Shown piece by piece: positions 42,245 to 50,294 of a stretch of 64,000 bases of DNA. Each line of letters starts with the position of its first letter. Position 1 is the first letter of the stretch. The DNA is from Chryseobacterium piperi (GTDB lineage Bacteria; Bacteroidota; Bacteroidia; Flavobacteriales; Weeksellaceae), in the NCBI RefSeq assembly GCF_002285635.2, contig NZ_CP023049.2:4340001-4404000 (forward strand). The letters are read 5' to 3'. Position numbers and translations under genes: made by a program. The notes beneath the pieces were generated by a model that saw only the letters and a program-made list of their open reading frames with translations, searched no databases and was not told where the DNA came from.

Positions 42245-42350
42245 TATTTTAGGTTATTAAATTGAGGTTTTGAAAGAGCTTAATTTTAGTGATCTGATTT
42301 ATCACCTTGTGTTATAGATTTTATTGATTCTAAATTATAGAAAAATTCCG

Positions 42351-42358
42351 TAAATTTG
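42351..42358 (+). promoter_or_regulatory. -7 box of the Mrp/ApbC gene
   Basis: TAAATTTG, a match to TAnnTTTG, 22 bases before the ATG. No convincing -33 box at normal spacing. Confidence 0.55.
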
Positions 42359-42379
42359 TAAACAATTTATAGCAATTTT

Positions 42380-43489
42380 ATGTTGACGAAAGAAAAGGTT
42401 CAAGGTTTCCTTAAAGAAATAGAAGTAGATGATTTAGTAAGTAATCTTCAGATTGTAGGGAATGATGTTTATATCGATATGACAGCTCATTCACCGGCAA
42501 TGCATGAGAAGAAAAAGTTAGAAGCTGCCATGAAACAGGCCTTTGCAAGTGAATTCGGAGAAGAAGTTCATTTGAAACTTAAAATCGTTTCTCCGGAACC
42601 TAGCGAAATTCAGCAGAGTCAGATCAAAGGAAAACAAATTTCCGGAATTCAGAATATTATCGCTATCGCTTCAGGAAAAGGAGGGGTAGGTAAGTCTACC
42701 GTTGCTGCAAATATAGCGGTAACTTTAGCTAAGATGGGCTTTAAAGTAGGTTTACTGGATGCCGATATATATGGGCCGTCAGTTCCTACCATGTTTGATA
42801 CAGAAGGTGAAAAGCCTGTTTCTGTAGAAGTAAACGGGAAAAATCTGATGAAGCCTGTTGAGAACTATGGTGTGAAGATGCTTTCGATAGGTTATTTTTC
42901 CGGAGCTAATCAGGCTGTAGTTTGGAGAGGTCCTATGGCTTCCAAGGCATTAAATCAGATGATCAGAGATGCTGCCTGGGGAGAATTAGACTTTTTATTA
43001 ATAGACTTACCTCCGGGAACAGGAGATATCCACTTATCCATTATTCAGGAAGTACCTGTAACTGGAGCCGTGATTGTAAGTACTCCACAACATGTAGCTT
43101 TAGCAGATGTGAGAAAAGGAATTGCGATGTTCCAAATGGAAAGTATTAATATTCCGGTTCTTGGATTAATCGAAAATATGGCGTATTTTACACCGGAAGA
43201 ATTACCGGATAATAAATATTATATCTTTGGAAACCAGGGAGCACAATATTTGGCAGAAGACCTTGGAATTCCGGTACTGGGAGAGATTCCGCTGATCCAG
43301 AGCATAAGAGAAGCTGGAGACGTTGGAAGACCTGCCGCATTACAGGAAGGTTCGAAAATTGCTGAAATTTATACGGAAACAGCACGTAAAATGGTAGAAA
43401 GTCTTGTAGAAAGAAATAAACATCTTCCTCCGACAGAAGCTGTAAAAATTACAACAATGGCCGGATGCTCACCAAAAGCTAAAAAATAA
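42380..43489 (+). CDS. apbC: Mrp/ApbC iron-sulfur cluster carrier ATPase
   Basis: P-loop ATPase that binds and transfers Fe-S clusters in the cytoplasm. 369 residues: an N-terminal MIP18 (DUF59) domain to about 90, then a deviant Walker A GKGGVGKST, DADIYGPSVPTMF, LLIDLPPGTGDIHLS and VIVSTPQHVALADVRKG. The usual CxxC pair near residue 270 is not present; in its place the segment reads ENMAYFTPEELPDNKYYIFG. A C-terminal Cys follows (AGCSPKAKK). An Nfu-type gene lies 46 bases downstream, consistent with Fe-S assembly. Confidence 0.92.
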   Translation: MLTKEKVQGFLKEIEVDDLVSNLQIVGNDVYIDMTAHSPAMHEKKKLEAAMKQAFASEFGEEVHLKLKIVSPEPSEIQQSQIKGKQISGIQNIIAIASGKGGVGKSTVAANIAVTLAKMGFKVGLLDADIYGPSVPTMFDTEGEKPVSVEVNGKNLMKPVENYGVKMLSIGYFSGANQAVVWRGPMASKALNQMIRDAAWGELDFLLIDLPPGTGDIHLSIIQEVPVTGAVIVSTPQHVALADVRKGIAMFQMESINIPVLGLIENMAYFTPEELPDNKYYIFGNQGAQYLAEDLGIPVLGEIPLIQSIREAGDVGRPAALQEGSKIAEIYTETARKMVESLVERNKHLPPTEAVKITTMAGCSPKAKK

Positions 43490-43535
43490 TATTTCAAATT
43501 AGATTTTTGAATAAACCGAATTGAACTGAAAAAAT

Positions 43536-43784
43536 ATGGAAACAAATATAACACACGAAGATACTGTAACAAGAGTAATGGAGGCTTTAGAAAGTATTCG
43601 TCCGTTTTTGAATAAAGATGGAGGGGATATTGAGCTTATTGATGTGAAAGATAGCTCGGTTTATGTAAAACTTTTAGGAAACTGTTCCGGATGTTCTTTG
43701 AATTTTTCAACCCTTAAACTGGGAGTGGAAAATACAATCAAACAACACGCTCCGGAAATATCAAAGGTAATAAGCGTAGAGTAG
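43536..43784 (+). CDS. NifU-like C-terminal domain (Nfu) protein
   Basis: 82 residues forming a single NifU C-terminal domain: MEALESIRPFLNKDGGDIEL followed by the cluster-binding CSGCS (CX2C) in LLGNCSGCSLNFSTLKLG. It carries and transfers an assembled [4Fe-4S] cluster. It is a single-domain Nfu without A-type extension and pairs with the preceding Mrp/ApbC gene in one transcript that ends in a terminator. Confidence 0.94.
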   Translation: METNITHEDTVTRVMEALESIRPFLNKDGGDIELIDVKDSSVYVKLLGNCSGCSLNFSTLKLGVENTIKQHAPEISKVISVE

Positions 43785-43808
43785 AAAGATAATTGTATTA
43801 TAATAATT

Positions 43809-43838
43809 AAGACAGGTTTTTGAAACCTGTCTTTTTTT
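43809..43838 (+). terminator. Terminator of the apbC-nfu operon
   Basis: AAGACAGGTTT and AAACCTGTCTT around TTG, followed by TTTTT. Confidence 0.92.
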
Positions 43839-43933
43839 GTGATTTATATCTAAGTTAGAAACTGTGAAAAAATTAGAATTAATATTAAATTCATATAGAA
43901 ATAATTCTATGTTTTTGTGAGTTTTATTAGTGT

Positions 43934-43941
43934 TACTTTTG
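43934..43941 (+). promoter_or_regulatory. -7 box upstream of the small ORF pair
   Basis: TACTTTTG, a match to TAnnTTTG. A TTG at 43915-43917 gives a -33 candidate with short spacing. The implied transcript covers the ORFs at 43966 and 44173 and the response regulator gene. Confidence 0.5.
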
Positions 43942-43965
43942 TAAAAAATTTATTTACAACACTAT

Positions 43966-44127
43966 ATGATGTTTCCTTCCCTTCGACTATTTTTTTTCTT
44001 TTCATATCTTGATGTATGCAACCCTTCAATTTGGAATGAGGCCGAAGATGAAACTATTCATAATAGTGTAAGGGGAGTAGCAGATTTTATAAGATCACAT
44101 GATCTCCATAAATACAAAACTATATAA
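43966..44127 (+). CDS. Possible small ORF, 53 residues
   Basis: Begins with a double ATG 25 bases after a -7 box and ends TAA. The product starts hydrophobic/aromatic (MMFPSLRLFFFFSYLDVC) and continues acidic and polar (WNEAEDETIHNSV), with a helix-like C-terminus (RGVADFIRSHDLHKYKTI). No family recognised. Codon use is unremarkable, and the two-part character could reflect a leader peptide or chance. Evidence is mainly position in the leader of a response regulator transcript. Confidence 0.35.
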   Translation: MMFPSLRLFFFFSYLDVCNPSIWNEAEDETIHNSVRGVADFIRSHDLHKYKTI

Positions 44128-44172
44128 TTTAACGACTAAATACAATTAAAAAACAGGTGTAAGATATTATCA

Positions 44173-44418
44173 ATGCAAAAGTGTAAAGAAACGTACAAGA
44201 CTATCGAAATTACCGATCCAGGTTATGAATTTCCCCAAATACAGGTCAACTATTATAAAAATAAGGTAAAAAGGCTTTATAATAAAGAAATTTCTTTTGA
44301 AAAATACGGTCTCGGCCTACATGTTGTATTGAATTTTATGATAAAAATCGGAAGAGGAATTGCTTTCCGTAAGAAAGAGTCCAGCGAATTTCTTGTGGAA
44401 ATTATGATTAAAAACTAA
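44173..44418 (+). CDS. Small protein resembling the C-terminal half of a histidine-kinase ATPase domain
   Basis: 81 residues. IEITDPGYEF has the position and pattern of the kinase G1 box (DxGxG, here altered to DPGYE), followed by a short lid-like stretch (YYKNKVKRLYNKE) and then YGLGLHVVLNFMIKIG, a clear match to the G2 box (GLGLxIV) with the final beta strand FLVEIMIK. The N box, the phosphoacceptor domain and all sensor parts are missing, so it cannot be a kinase. It lies 5 bases before the response regulator start. It may be a decayed kinase or a minimal partner protein. Confidence 0.6.
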   Translation: MQKCKETYKTIEITDPGYEFPQIQVNYYKNKVKRLYNKEISFEKYGLGLHVVLNFMIKIGRGIAFRKKESSEFLVEIMIKN

Positions 44419-44423
44419 GAACT

Positions 44424-45038
44424 ATGAAAAGAATACTCATTGCAGATGACCATTATATTGTGAGAACGGGGACGGCACTGCTGTTGGAATCAAAACTTCA
44501 ATATCCTTGTGAAATAGATTTCGCTGAAAATTATATTGAAACAAAGGATAAAGTTTCTAAAAAACAATATGATCTGGTGATTCTCGACATTGATATGCCT
44601 GACAGTGTTTTTAAAGCGATGGTGAAGGAGCTTAAAAAGAAACAAGCTCAGCTTAAAATCATGATATTTTCCATTTATGATGAAAGTGTCGGAATACAAT
44701 ATATAGAAGAAGGGGCGGAAGGATTTCTTAATAAAGGAGCTTCGGAATTGGAAATTCTGAGAGGGATTACGGCAATATTTGAAGAAGGATATTATTATCC
44801 TTCAAAGATGGTTAGTAAACTTTTGGCTCATTCTAAAGATACCCATACGGTAGAAAAGCTTTCTAAAAGAGAATTTCAGATATTTAAACTTTTGGCCGAA
44901 GGAAACGGCAATATTGAGATTTCCAATATTTTAGACCTTAGAATGTCTACGATAAGTACCTATAAAAAGAAAATTTTTGAAAAACTGCAGGTTAAGAATG
45001 TGGTTGACCTGGTACGTATATATGATGATATGCACTAA
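44424..45038 (+). CDS. NarL/LuxR-type response regulator
   Basis: 204 residues. The receiver domain has the acidic pair Asp8/Asp9 (IADDHYIV), phospho-acceptor Asp55 (LVILDIDMPD) and the conserved Lys in AEGFLNKGAS. The C-terminal HTH is of the GerE type (LSKREFQIFKLLAEGNGNIE; LRMSTISTYKKKIFEKLQVK). No complete kinase gene is adjacent; only the half-ATPase ORF 5 bases upstream. Expected to regulate transcription when phosphorylated by an unlinked kinase. Confidence 0.93.
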   Translation: MKRILIADDHYIVRTGTALLLESKLQYPCEIDFAENYIETKDKVSKKQYDLVILDIDMPDSVFKAMVKELKKKQAQLKIMIFSIYDESVGIQYIEEGAEGFLNKGASELEILRGITAIFEEGYYYPSKMVSKLLAHSKDTHTVEKLSKREFQIFKLLAEGNGNIEISNILDLRMSTISTYKKKIFEKLQVKNVVDLVRIYDDMH

Positions 45039-45046
45039 AGAGAATA

Positions 45047-45078
45047 AAAAAAGCTTCAGGAATTCCTGAAGCTTTTTC
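45047..45078. terminator. Perfect bidirectional terminator
   Basis: A perfect palindrome: arms AAAAAGCTTCAGG and CCTGAAGCTTTTT around AATT. Shared by the response regulator and the converging choice-of-anchor gene. Confidence 0.92.
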
Positions 45079-45098
45079 GATCATTATAGATCAATATT

Positions 45099-48000
45099 TT
45101 ATTTTACAATAAGCCTTTTGATTAAGCCTTCAGAAGTTTTAATAAGATAAACTCCTGTAGAAAGTCTCGAAGTATCTATTGTCAAAGCTTTTTTCTCTTT
45201 TCCAATTAATTTTCCTGACATATCATACAATTCATATCCCTGCTCTCTGTTAAAGTACAAAGGATTTCCTTTTGCAACCGGATTAGGGAATACATTGAAC
45301 GTACCTTTCTCAGTATTTACTTCACCTGTTCCTAAAGTAGATTGTGCTATTTCATACATGGATAAGGTTCCACTTACTTCATTGGCAACAATGACATACC
45401 CTTTTCCAGTCGTTGTGTTTTCAGGGGCTATATAAATAACACCTTCAGGTCCGTTATCACCTCCGTACGCAGAAGTGGTGCGAGAGTTTTTATAATCGGT
45501 GAATGTTACATTATTTGGATCAGTAATATTATATACCATAACCCCTCCGGTTCTTTCCAGCGTGATAAATGCATAGGTTTGGCCGTTAATTGTGCCTAAT
45601 GCAACACCTTCCGGTTCAGGTCCTTTTGCACGGCTTCTGTTTTTGGCTCCGTTAGACGCATTGTCTGCATTGAAAATTAAAGGATGATTAGCTGCTATAT
45701 ACCTCTCAAACTGATCACCGCTATCATATACTAGTTGTTTTGTATCTGCATTGAAAATGGAGAAGGAACGGGCTCCCAGAGCATTGATCTCTTCATATTC
45801 TGAATCTCCGTCAGTGTTTCCGTTGACAGTTGTTACCCTGAATCTTCCCAGATTATGAGAAGCCTTTAATATAGATGAATTAGGGAATATGGTGTTATCT
45901 AAAGTATAGCCGTTGGCCCCTACTGTTGTTCTTTCACTAAAGCCCGGCAGATCTTTTTCATCTCCTTCATTAGCAGTAACAATATAATGGGTATTCCCAA
46001 TTTTGTAATTTTGTATGGCATCAGGAATATAAAATGCTTTTACAGGCCAGTTGGCAATTAAAATTTCTCCGTTGTTATCTGAAGCGTCAAATCCGTTTCC
46101 TGGCAGGCTCATATCTTTTTTACCCAATCCCCAGATGCTTGTAATTGTTTTTGTTGCAAGGTTAACCTCAGCAATTGCATTATTTTCCTGAAGAGTTACC
46201 CATGCCTTTTGGCTGTCTGAACTCACTGTAACATATTCTAGCTCGAGATCCTGAGCGAGTGTACTTGTGGCTTTTACCTTTCTTAACCCTGTTGTGAGCA
46301 ATGCTGCTTCCTGGGAGTTAAAGCCAGTGAAATCTAGAGTAGTAACATGACCTTGTGTAAGATTGCTAACACCTCCCGAAATATCAATAATGCTTATGGA
46401 TCCCTCAGGATCTATGGTGTAAGCATCATTAGGCTCACCTTCGTTGGCTGTGATTACTTTTGTTCCGTCCGGAGTGAATGTAATCATGTCGGGCAAAGCA
46501 CCTACCGTTACCTGTTTCAGAAAGTTTCCATTAATATCAAAGAATATGACTGAACCATTTTGCTGTGGATTAGTATTAGGGGAAGCAACAGCTAAAATCT
46601 CATTTTTTACGGCAATGCTGGTGATACCTCCATAAGGTGCCATATTAACGGTTTTCGTAACAACGGGAGTTGTTGGATTACTGAAATCAATGATATCAAA
46701 TACATCTGTTATTGAACTGATTGTAAACAGCTTTTGGCTCGTAGGATCGTGAACGACGATTTCTGTAGAGCTATTATTGTTACCTGAAGGATCAAAGCTT
46801 CCGATATAATTCAACTGAATTTGATTAGAAGGAACCGGAGCCGGTTTGTCATTGTCTACAATGTAAACTGTTGAAGAATGATCGCCACTGATGGTAGCAC
46901 CTGCTGGGTTCTCAAGACTTAATACAAAATATTCAGCTTGCTGCTCCTGCTGGGTATCATCAATAATCGGAATGTTAACGGTATATGTAGTATTGTTTGG
47001 CGTTATATTAATGGTTTGATTACTGAAAGTAAAATCATTGTGATCAGCAGTGCTGAAAGGAGCCGATTTTACCACTAGATTGACACTTGAGGTTGAAGGG
47101 TTGCTTACATTAATTTTGAAAGCCAGATTGCCTGCATTTTCGTTGACTTTAATAAAGTTTTTATCTAAAGAAATTGTTGTTCCTACTGTAGTGAAAGTAC
47201 TTGAAGTATTTGTGGTAATAGCGTTGTCGCTAAAATCTTCTATCAAGTTCGGCTTTAGGGCTAAATAATATGTTTGATTAGGAGTGAGGCCTGAAGCGGG
47301 AATTACTGAAATGGTATTGTTGGTGAAAGTTGTTGTAAAGGGAACTTGAGTACCTGTAGAACTCCCTAAACGAAGTTCAACAAGATTTTGTGCATTAGAA
47401 TCGTTGATTGCTGAATTATCTATTAACCTCACATTTTCATTAAATAAAATGGTAGGATTGATTGTTGTAGAAGCATCATTTGTATTATTGGTGGGAAGGT
47501 AGGCAATGGAAGGTGGAGTAGTGTCTACGGTCCCTGACGTCGTTGCATCAACTGTAAAGTTATCAAAACGATTATTTCCTACATTTCCTCCTGATCCTGT
47601 TGAAAACTCCACTTTTAATTTAAAATTGGGATTGTTGGAAACGCCGGAAATATTTGAAAAATCAAACGTAATCAATTGTGGATTTCCATCTTGTGGAGTT
47701 ACTGTTTGATACGTAGTAAAAGTTGTTCCGTCTGTAGAGTATGACCAGGTTTGTGTTCCTGCTCCGGACCCTGACCTTCTGGTAGTGAATTTTACAACTA
47801 CATTCTGATATCCTGTTGTAGGCAAGGAGAATTGCAACCCACCTCCAATAGGATTATTAAACCTCAGATGAGTTCCTGACGGATCTCCATTTCTTGCGTT
47901 GAGATTTTCTATATTAAAGTTTTGTCCGGTTCCTCCGGATGCATCTATTGTACTGGTTCCTCCTGCAATAGCTGTAAGTGAGCCATTGATTAAAGTAGAG

Positions 48001-48134
48001 GTAGGTGTTGTAATCGTTGTCTGAGAAGCATTATTATTAAAATTCCAATAATGGATAAGTGTCTGGCTGAAAAAACTGCCATGAAGAAAAAAGGCAGCAA
48101 TCACAGACCCTTTAAAAAAATAGTTTTTGATCAT
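45099..48134 (-). CDS. Large secreted choice-of-anchor I protein with T9SS sorting domain
   Basis: 1011 residues with a signal peptide ending in FFSQ. After an N-terminal jelly-roll-like region (about 30-200) come a bacterial Ig-like domain (about 208-315; TTINPTILFNENVRLID, LTPNQTYYLAL), a Calx-beta-like repeat (about 325-430; VNENAGNLAFKINVSNPSTS) and a large choice-of-anchor I beta-propeller domain (about 440-920; FTPDGTKVITANEGEPND, TANEGDEKDLPGF, PEPEGVALGTI, GPEGVIYI). The C-terminus (FNVFPNPVAKGNPLYF to LIKRLIVK) is a type A sorting domain for type IX export. Surface or secreted; activity unknown, although related proteins are annotated as phosphatase- or esterase-like. Confidence 0.9.
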   Translation of the reverse strand: MIKNYFFKGSVIAAFFLHGSFFSQTLIHYWNFNNNASQTTITTPTSTLINGSLTAIAGGTSTIDASGGTGQNFNIENLNARNGDPSGTHLRFNNPIGGGLQFSLPTTGYQNVVVKFTTRRSGSGAGTQTWSYSTDGTTFTTYQTVTPQDGNPQLITFDFSNISGVSNNPNFKLKVEFSTGSGGNVGNNRFDNFTVDATTSGTVDTTPPSIAYLPTNNTNDASTTINPTILFNENVRLIDNSAINDSNAQNLVELRLGSSTGTQVPFTTTFTNNTISVIPASGLTPNQTYYLALKPNLIEDFSDNAITTNTSSTFTTVGTTISLDKNFIKVNENAGNLAFKINVSNPSTSSVNLVVKSAPFSTADHNDFTFSNQTINITPNNTTYTVNIPIIDDTQQEQQAEYFVLSLENPAGATISGDHSSTVYIVDNDKPAPVPSNQIQLNYIGSFDPSGNNNSSTEIVVHDPTSQKLFTISSITDVFDIIDFSNPTTPVVTKTVNMAPYGGITSIAVKNEILAVASPNTNPQQNGSVIFFDINGNFLKQVTVGALPDMITFTPDGTKVITANEGEPNDAYTIDPEGSISIIDISGGVSNLTQGHVTTLDFTGFNSQEAALLTTGLRKVKATSTLAQDLELEYVTVSSDSQKAWVTLQENNAIAEVNLATKTITSIWGLGKKDMSLPGNGFDASDNNGEILIANWPVKAFYIPDAIQNYKIGNTHYIVTANEGDEKDLPGFSERTTVGANGYTLDNTIFPNSSILKASHNLGRFRVTTVNGNTDGDSEYEEINALGARSFSIFNADTKQLVYDSGDQFERYIAANHPLIFNADNASNGAKNRSRAKGPEPEGVALGTINGQTYAFITLERTGGVMVYNITDPNNVTFTDYKNSRTTSAYGGDNGPEGVIYIAPENTTTGKGYVIVANEVSGTLSMYEIAQSTLGTGEVNTEKGTFNVFPNPVAKGNPLYFNREQGYELYDMSGKLIGKEKKALTIDTSRLSTGVYLIKTSEGLIKRLIVK

Positions 48135-48303
48135 TTTTACTTGAGTTAGATTTATGCAAAAATGAACCTTCTAATTTCTAAATATTTTACGGGAATCTTA
48201 ATAAATGTTTAACAATCTGTAATACATCATTCGATCATATTTCGTTTACAGTTTGATAGTTATCAGTAATTCCTTGTTAAGGAAAACAGGATAAAGTAGT
48301 TTT

Positions 48304-48456
48304 TTACAATTTCTTTACGGCCTTTTGTTGAATCAAATGTTTCTTTGTCATCGTTTTTTCTAATGGATGTTTTTGGGTATACAGAAACCCTGAAATTGCA
48401 GTTAATACCAATAGTACAAAAATGACAAGGACGATTCTTTTTAACATTTCTCTCAT
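48304..48456 (-). CDS. Small single-pass membrane protein, 50 residues
   Basis: Starts at an ATG overlapping the stop of the upstream SDR gene by 4 bases (ATGA), so it is translationally coupled; a second ATG three codons on is also possible. The sequence is a basic start (MREMLKRI), one clear transmembrane helix (VLVIFVLLVLTAISGFLYT) and a short basic tail (KKHLIQQKAVKKL). It looks like a genuine small membrane peptide rather than noise. Function unknown. Confidence 0.6.
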   Translation of the reverse strand: MREMLKRIVLVIFVLLVLTAISGFLYTQKHPLEKTMTKKHLIQQKAVKKL

Positions 48457-49112
48457 TTTGCCAGGTTTTTAATATCACGAATTTCTAAAACAGAGGATGG
48501 ATATCCTTTCAAAACAGCATTTACCATTGCTTTCCCCACTTCATGTAATGTGAGCGATTTGGATGGTAAAAATATGGGAAAAAACCATATAAAAGGTTTG
48601 AAGAACCACTTGACATGGACCTGACCCTCAACAGGTTTCATAAACCCCGGACGAAAGTTATAAGTCCCTTTAAATCCTAATTTTTTTAAAACGTTTTCAG
48701 TCCTTCCTTTTACTCTTGCCCACATTACCTTTCCGCTTTCAGTACTGTCGGTTTGTGCTCCGGAAACATAAGTAAAAACCATGTCCGGATTCTGATTCAG
48801 TACAACTTGTGCAAAGTGGATTGTAGTATCATAGGTAATTCTCGTATAATCATCTTCCTTCATTCCCACACTGCTGATTCCTGCGCAGAAAAAACAAGCG
48901 TCATAACCCTTGAGGTTTTCATCATCTTTATTAAGCTTGAGAAAGTCTGAAACAATATACTCTTTTAAACGAGGGTGGATTCTTCCTGATGGTTTTCTGC
49001 TTACACTGAGAACTTCAGAGACATTAGGATTTTCAAGACATTCCAATAGAACACCTTCTCCTACCATTCCTGTAACTCCTGTGATGATTATTTTGATTGG
49101 GTTTAAGCTCAT
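48453..49112 (-). CDS. NAD(P)-binding epimerase/SDR-like protein
   Basis: 219 residues from the ATG at 49112 (MSLNPIKIIITGVTGMVGEG). The N-terminus is a Rossmann nucleotide-binding motif of atypical SDR type (GVTGMVGEG), followed by VSRKPSG, an acidic segment, FFCAGISSVG, YVSGAQTDSTESG and the C-terminal LTLHEVGKAMVNAVLKG. These are features of the NAD(P)-binding NmrA/epimerase group. The Tyr/Lys catalytic pair of classic SDRs is not obvious, so it may be a sensor or a redox enzyme of unknown substrate. It is followed by the 50-residue membrane peptide. Confidence 0.85.
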   Translation of the reverse strand: MSLNPIKIIITGVTGMVGEGVLLECLENPNVSEVLSVSRKPSGRIHPRLKEYIVSDFLKLNKDDENLKGYDACFFCAGISSVGMKEDDYTRITYDTTIHFAQVVLNQNPDMVFTYVSGAQTDSTESGKVMWARVKGRTENVLKKLGFKGTYNFRPGFMKPVEGQVHVKWFFKPFIWFFPIFLPSKSLTLHEVGKAMVNAVLKGYPSSVLEIRDIKNLAK

Positions 49113-49351
49113 GTTTTCCAAGTTATACTTTTATAACGATTCGGCACTTAAAATTACTTTAAAAAAAATTAACTTTTTAAAATATTTTAAATAATTGGGT
49201 TGGTTTTTATCTTAACATAAAGGATAATGTATCAATATTTGTCGATATAGCGCTTCTTTTTTAGGAAAATGAATTGTTTAAAAATAATGTTAATTTAAGT
49301 TCATTTTAATAAATAGATTCTGTGTTGGTCTGTCTGAATGTTTAAAGTGAA

Positions 49352-49382
49352 ATAAAAAACCAGCTGTGTTAATAGCTGGTTG
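49352..49382 (-). terminator. Terminator of the ppk-ppx operon
   Basis: AACCAGCT and AGCTGGTT arms around an 8-base loop. On the minus strand the stem is followed by TTTTTATTT. Confidence 0.82.
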
Positions 49383-49409
49383 TATCGTATGGATTATTCT
49401 TTATATGAG

Positions 49410-50294
49410 TTATTTCTGTTCCTGAAGCTGGCTGTAAATATTGTGGATTAAACCATCAGCAACAGATATTTTGGGAACAAAAATTCTGTTGATATCAGAC
49501 CAGTCCATTACATTATTGAAAATTTTCAACGCATGAACCAAAACATCTGCTCTGTCTTCTCTCAGGTTGTGTTTGGTCATTCTTTCATCTACACTTAACT
49601 CATGGAACTCTTTGTGCACTTTTTTAAGATGGGAGAGTGTCATAGGTTTACCATCTTTTGTTTTACTCATTGAGAAAACTTTATTGATATTCCCTCCTGA
49701 TCCAATAGCAACAATCGGTTTTTTACTGATGATATTTTTTTTAACCTCCTGCTTCATTTCATACCAATTGTCTGGAGTCACAAGATTATTCAAAAGCCGG
49801 ATAGTTCCGATATTGAATGACTTTTCATATACCATTTTATCATTCTCGTAAAAAGTAAGCTCTGTAGAACCACCACCTACGTCTATGTAGAGATAGGCGA
49901 ATTCTTTATCCAGTCCTTCTGCTACGTGATTTTCATAGATCAGGGTAGCTTCTTCATCCCCGGAAATAATTTCAATATTAATCCCGGAAGTTTCTTTCAC
50001 CTGCTTGATGATGTCCTGGCCGTTTTTAGCATCTCGCATGGCACTGGTGGCACAAGCTCTATAATGATCTACTTTATAGATTTTCATTAAGTCGCTGAAA
50101 ATTTTCATGGAATCAATGACCATTTTTTCTCTTTCTTTCCCAATTTCACCCAGGGTGAATACATCCATTCCCAGCCTTAAAGGGATTCTTAAAAGATTGA
50201 GCTTAATGAATTCCGGCTGTTTATTGTTGATTTTTACTTCATTGATTAAAAGTCTTGCTGCATTACTTCCTATATCTATTGCTGCAATTTTCAT
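49410..50294 (-). CDS. ppx: Exopolyphosphatase / Ppx-GppA phosphatase family
   Basis: 294 residues of the ASKHA fold. The N-terminal phosphate loop is AIDIGSNAARLLI, with YRACATSAMRDAKNG and the conserved IISGDEEATLIY, then YIDVGGGSTELTFYE and AIGSGGNINKVF. Only the two core domains are present; the larger C-terminal domains of E. coli Ppx are absent, as is common in this phylum. It hydrolyses terminal phosphates of polyphosphate or converts pppGpp to ppGpp. The ATG overlaps the ppk1 stop by 4 bases, a coupled polyphosphate operon. Confidence 0.94.
   Translation of the reverse strand: MKIAAIDIGSNAARLLINEVKINNKQPEFIKLNLLRIPLRLGMDVFTLGEIGKEREKMVIDSMKIFSDLMKIYKVDHYRACATSAMRDAKNGQDIIKQVKETSGINIEIISGDEEATLIYENHVAEGLDKEFAYLYIDVGGGSTELTFYENDKMVYEKSFNIGTIRLLNNLVTPDNWYEMKQEVKKNIISKKPIVAIGSGGNINKVFSMSKTKDGKPMTLSHLKKVHKEFHELSVDERMTKHNLREDRADVLVHALKIFNNVMDWSDINRIFVPKISVADGLIHNIYSQLQEQK

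Noticed and set aside
48263..48478. 71-residue minus-strand frame overlapping the end of the SDR gene
   Set aside because: It is in another frame from the coupled 50-residue ORF, has no promoter and is highly charged without structure.
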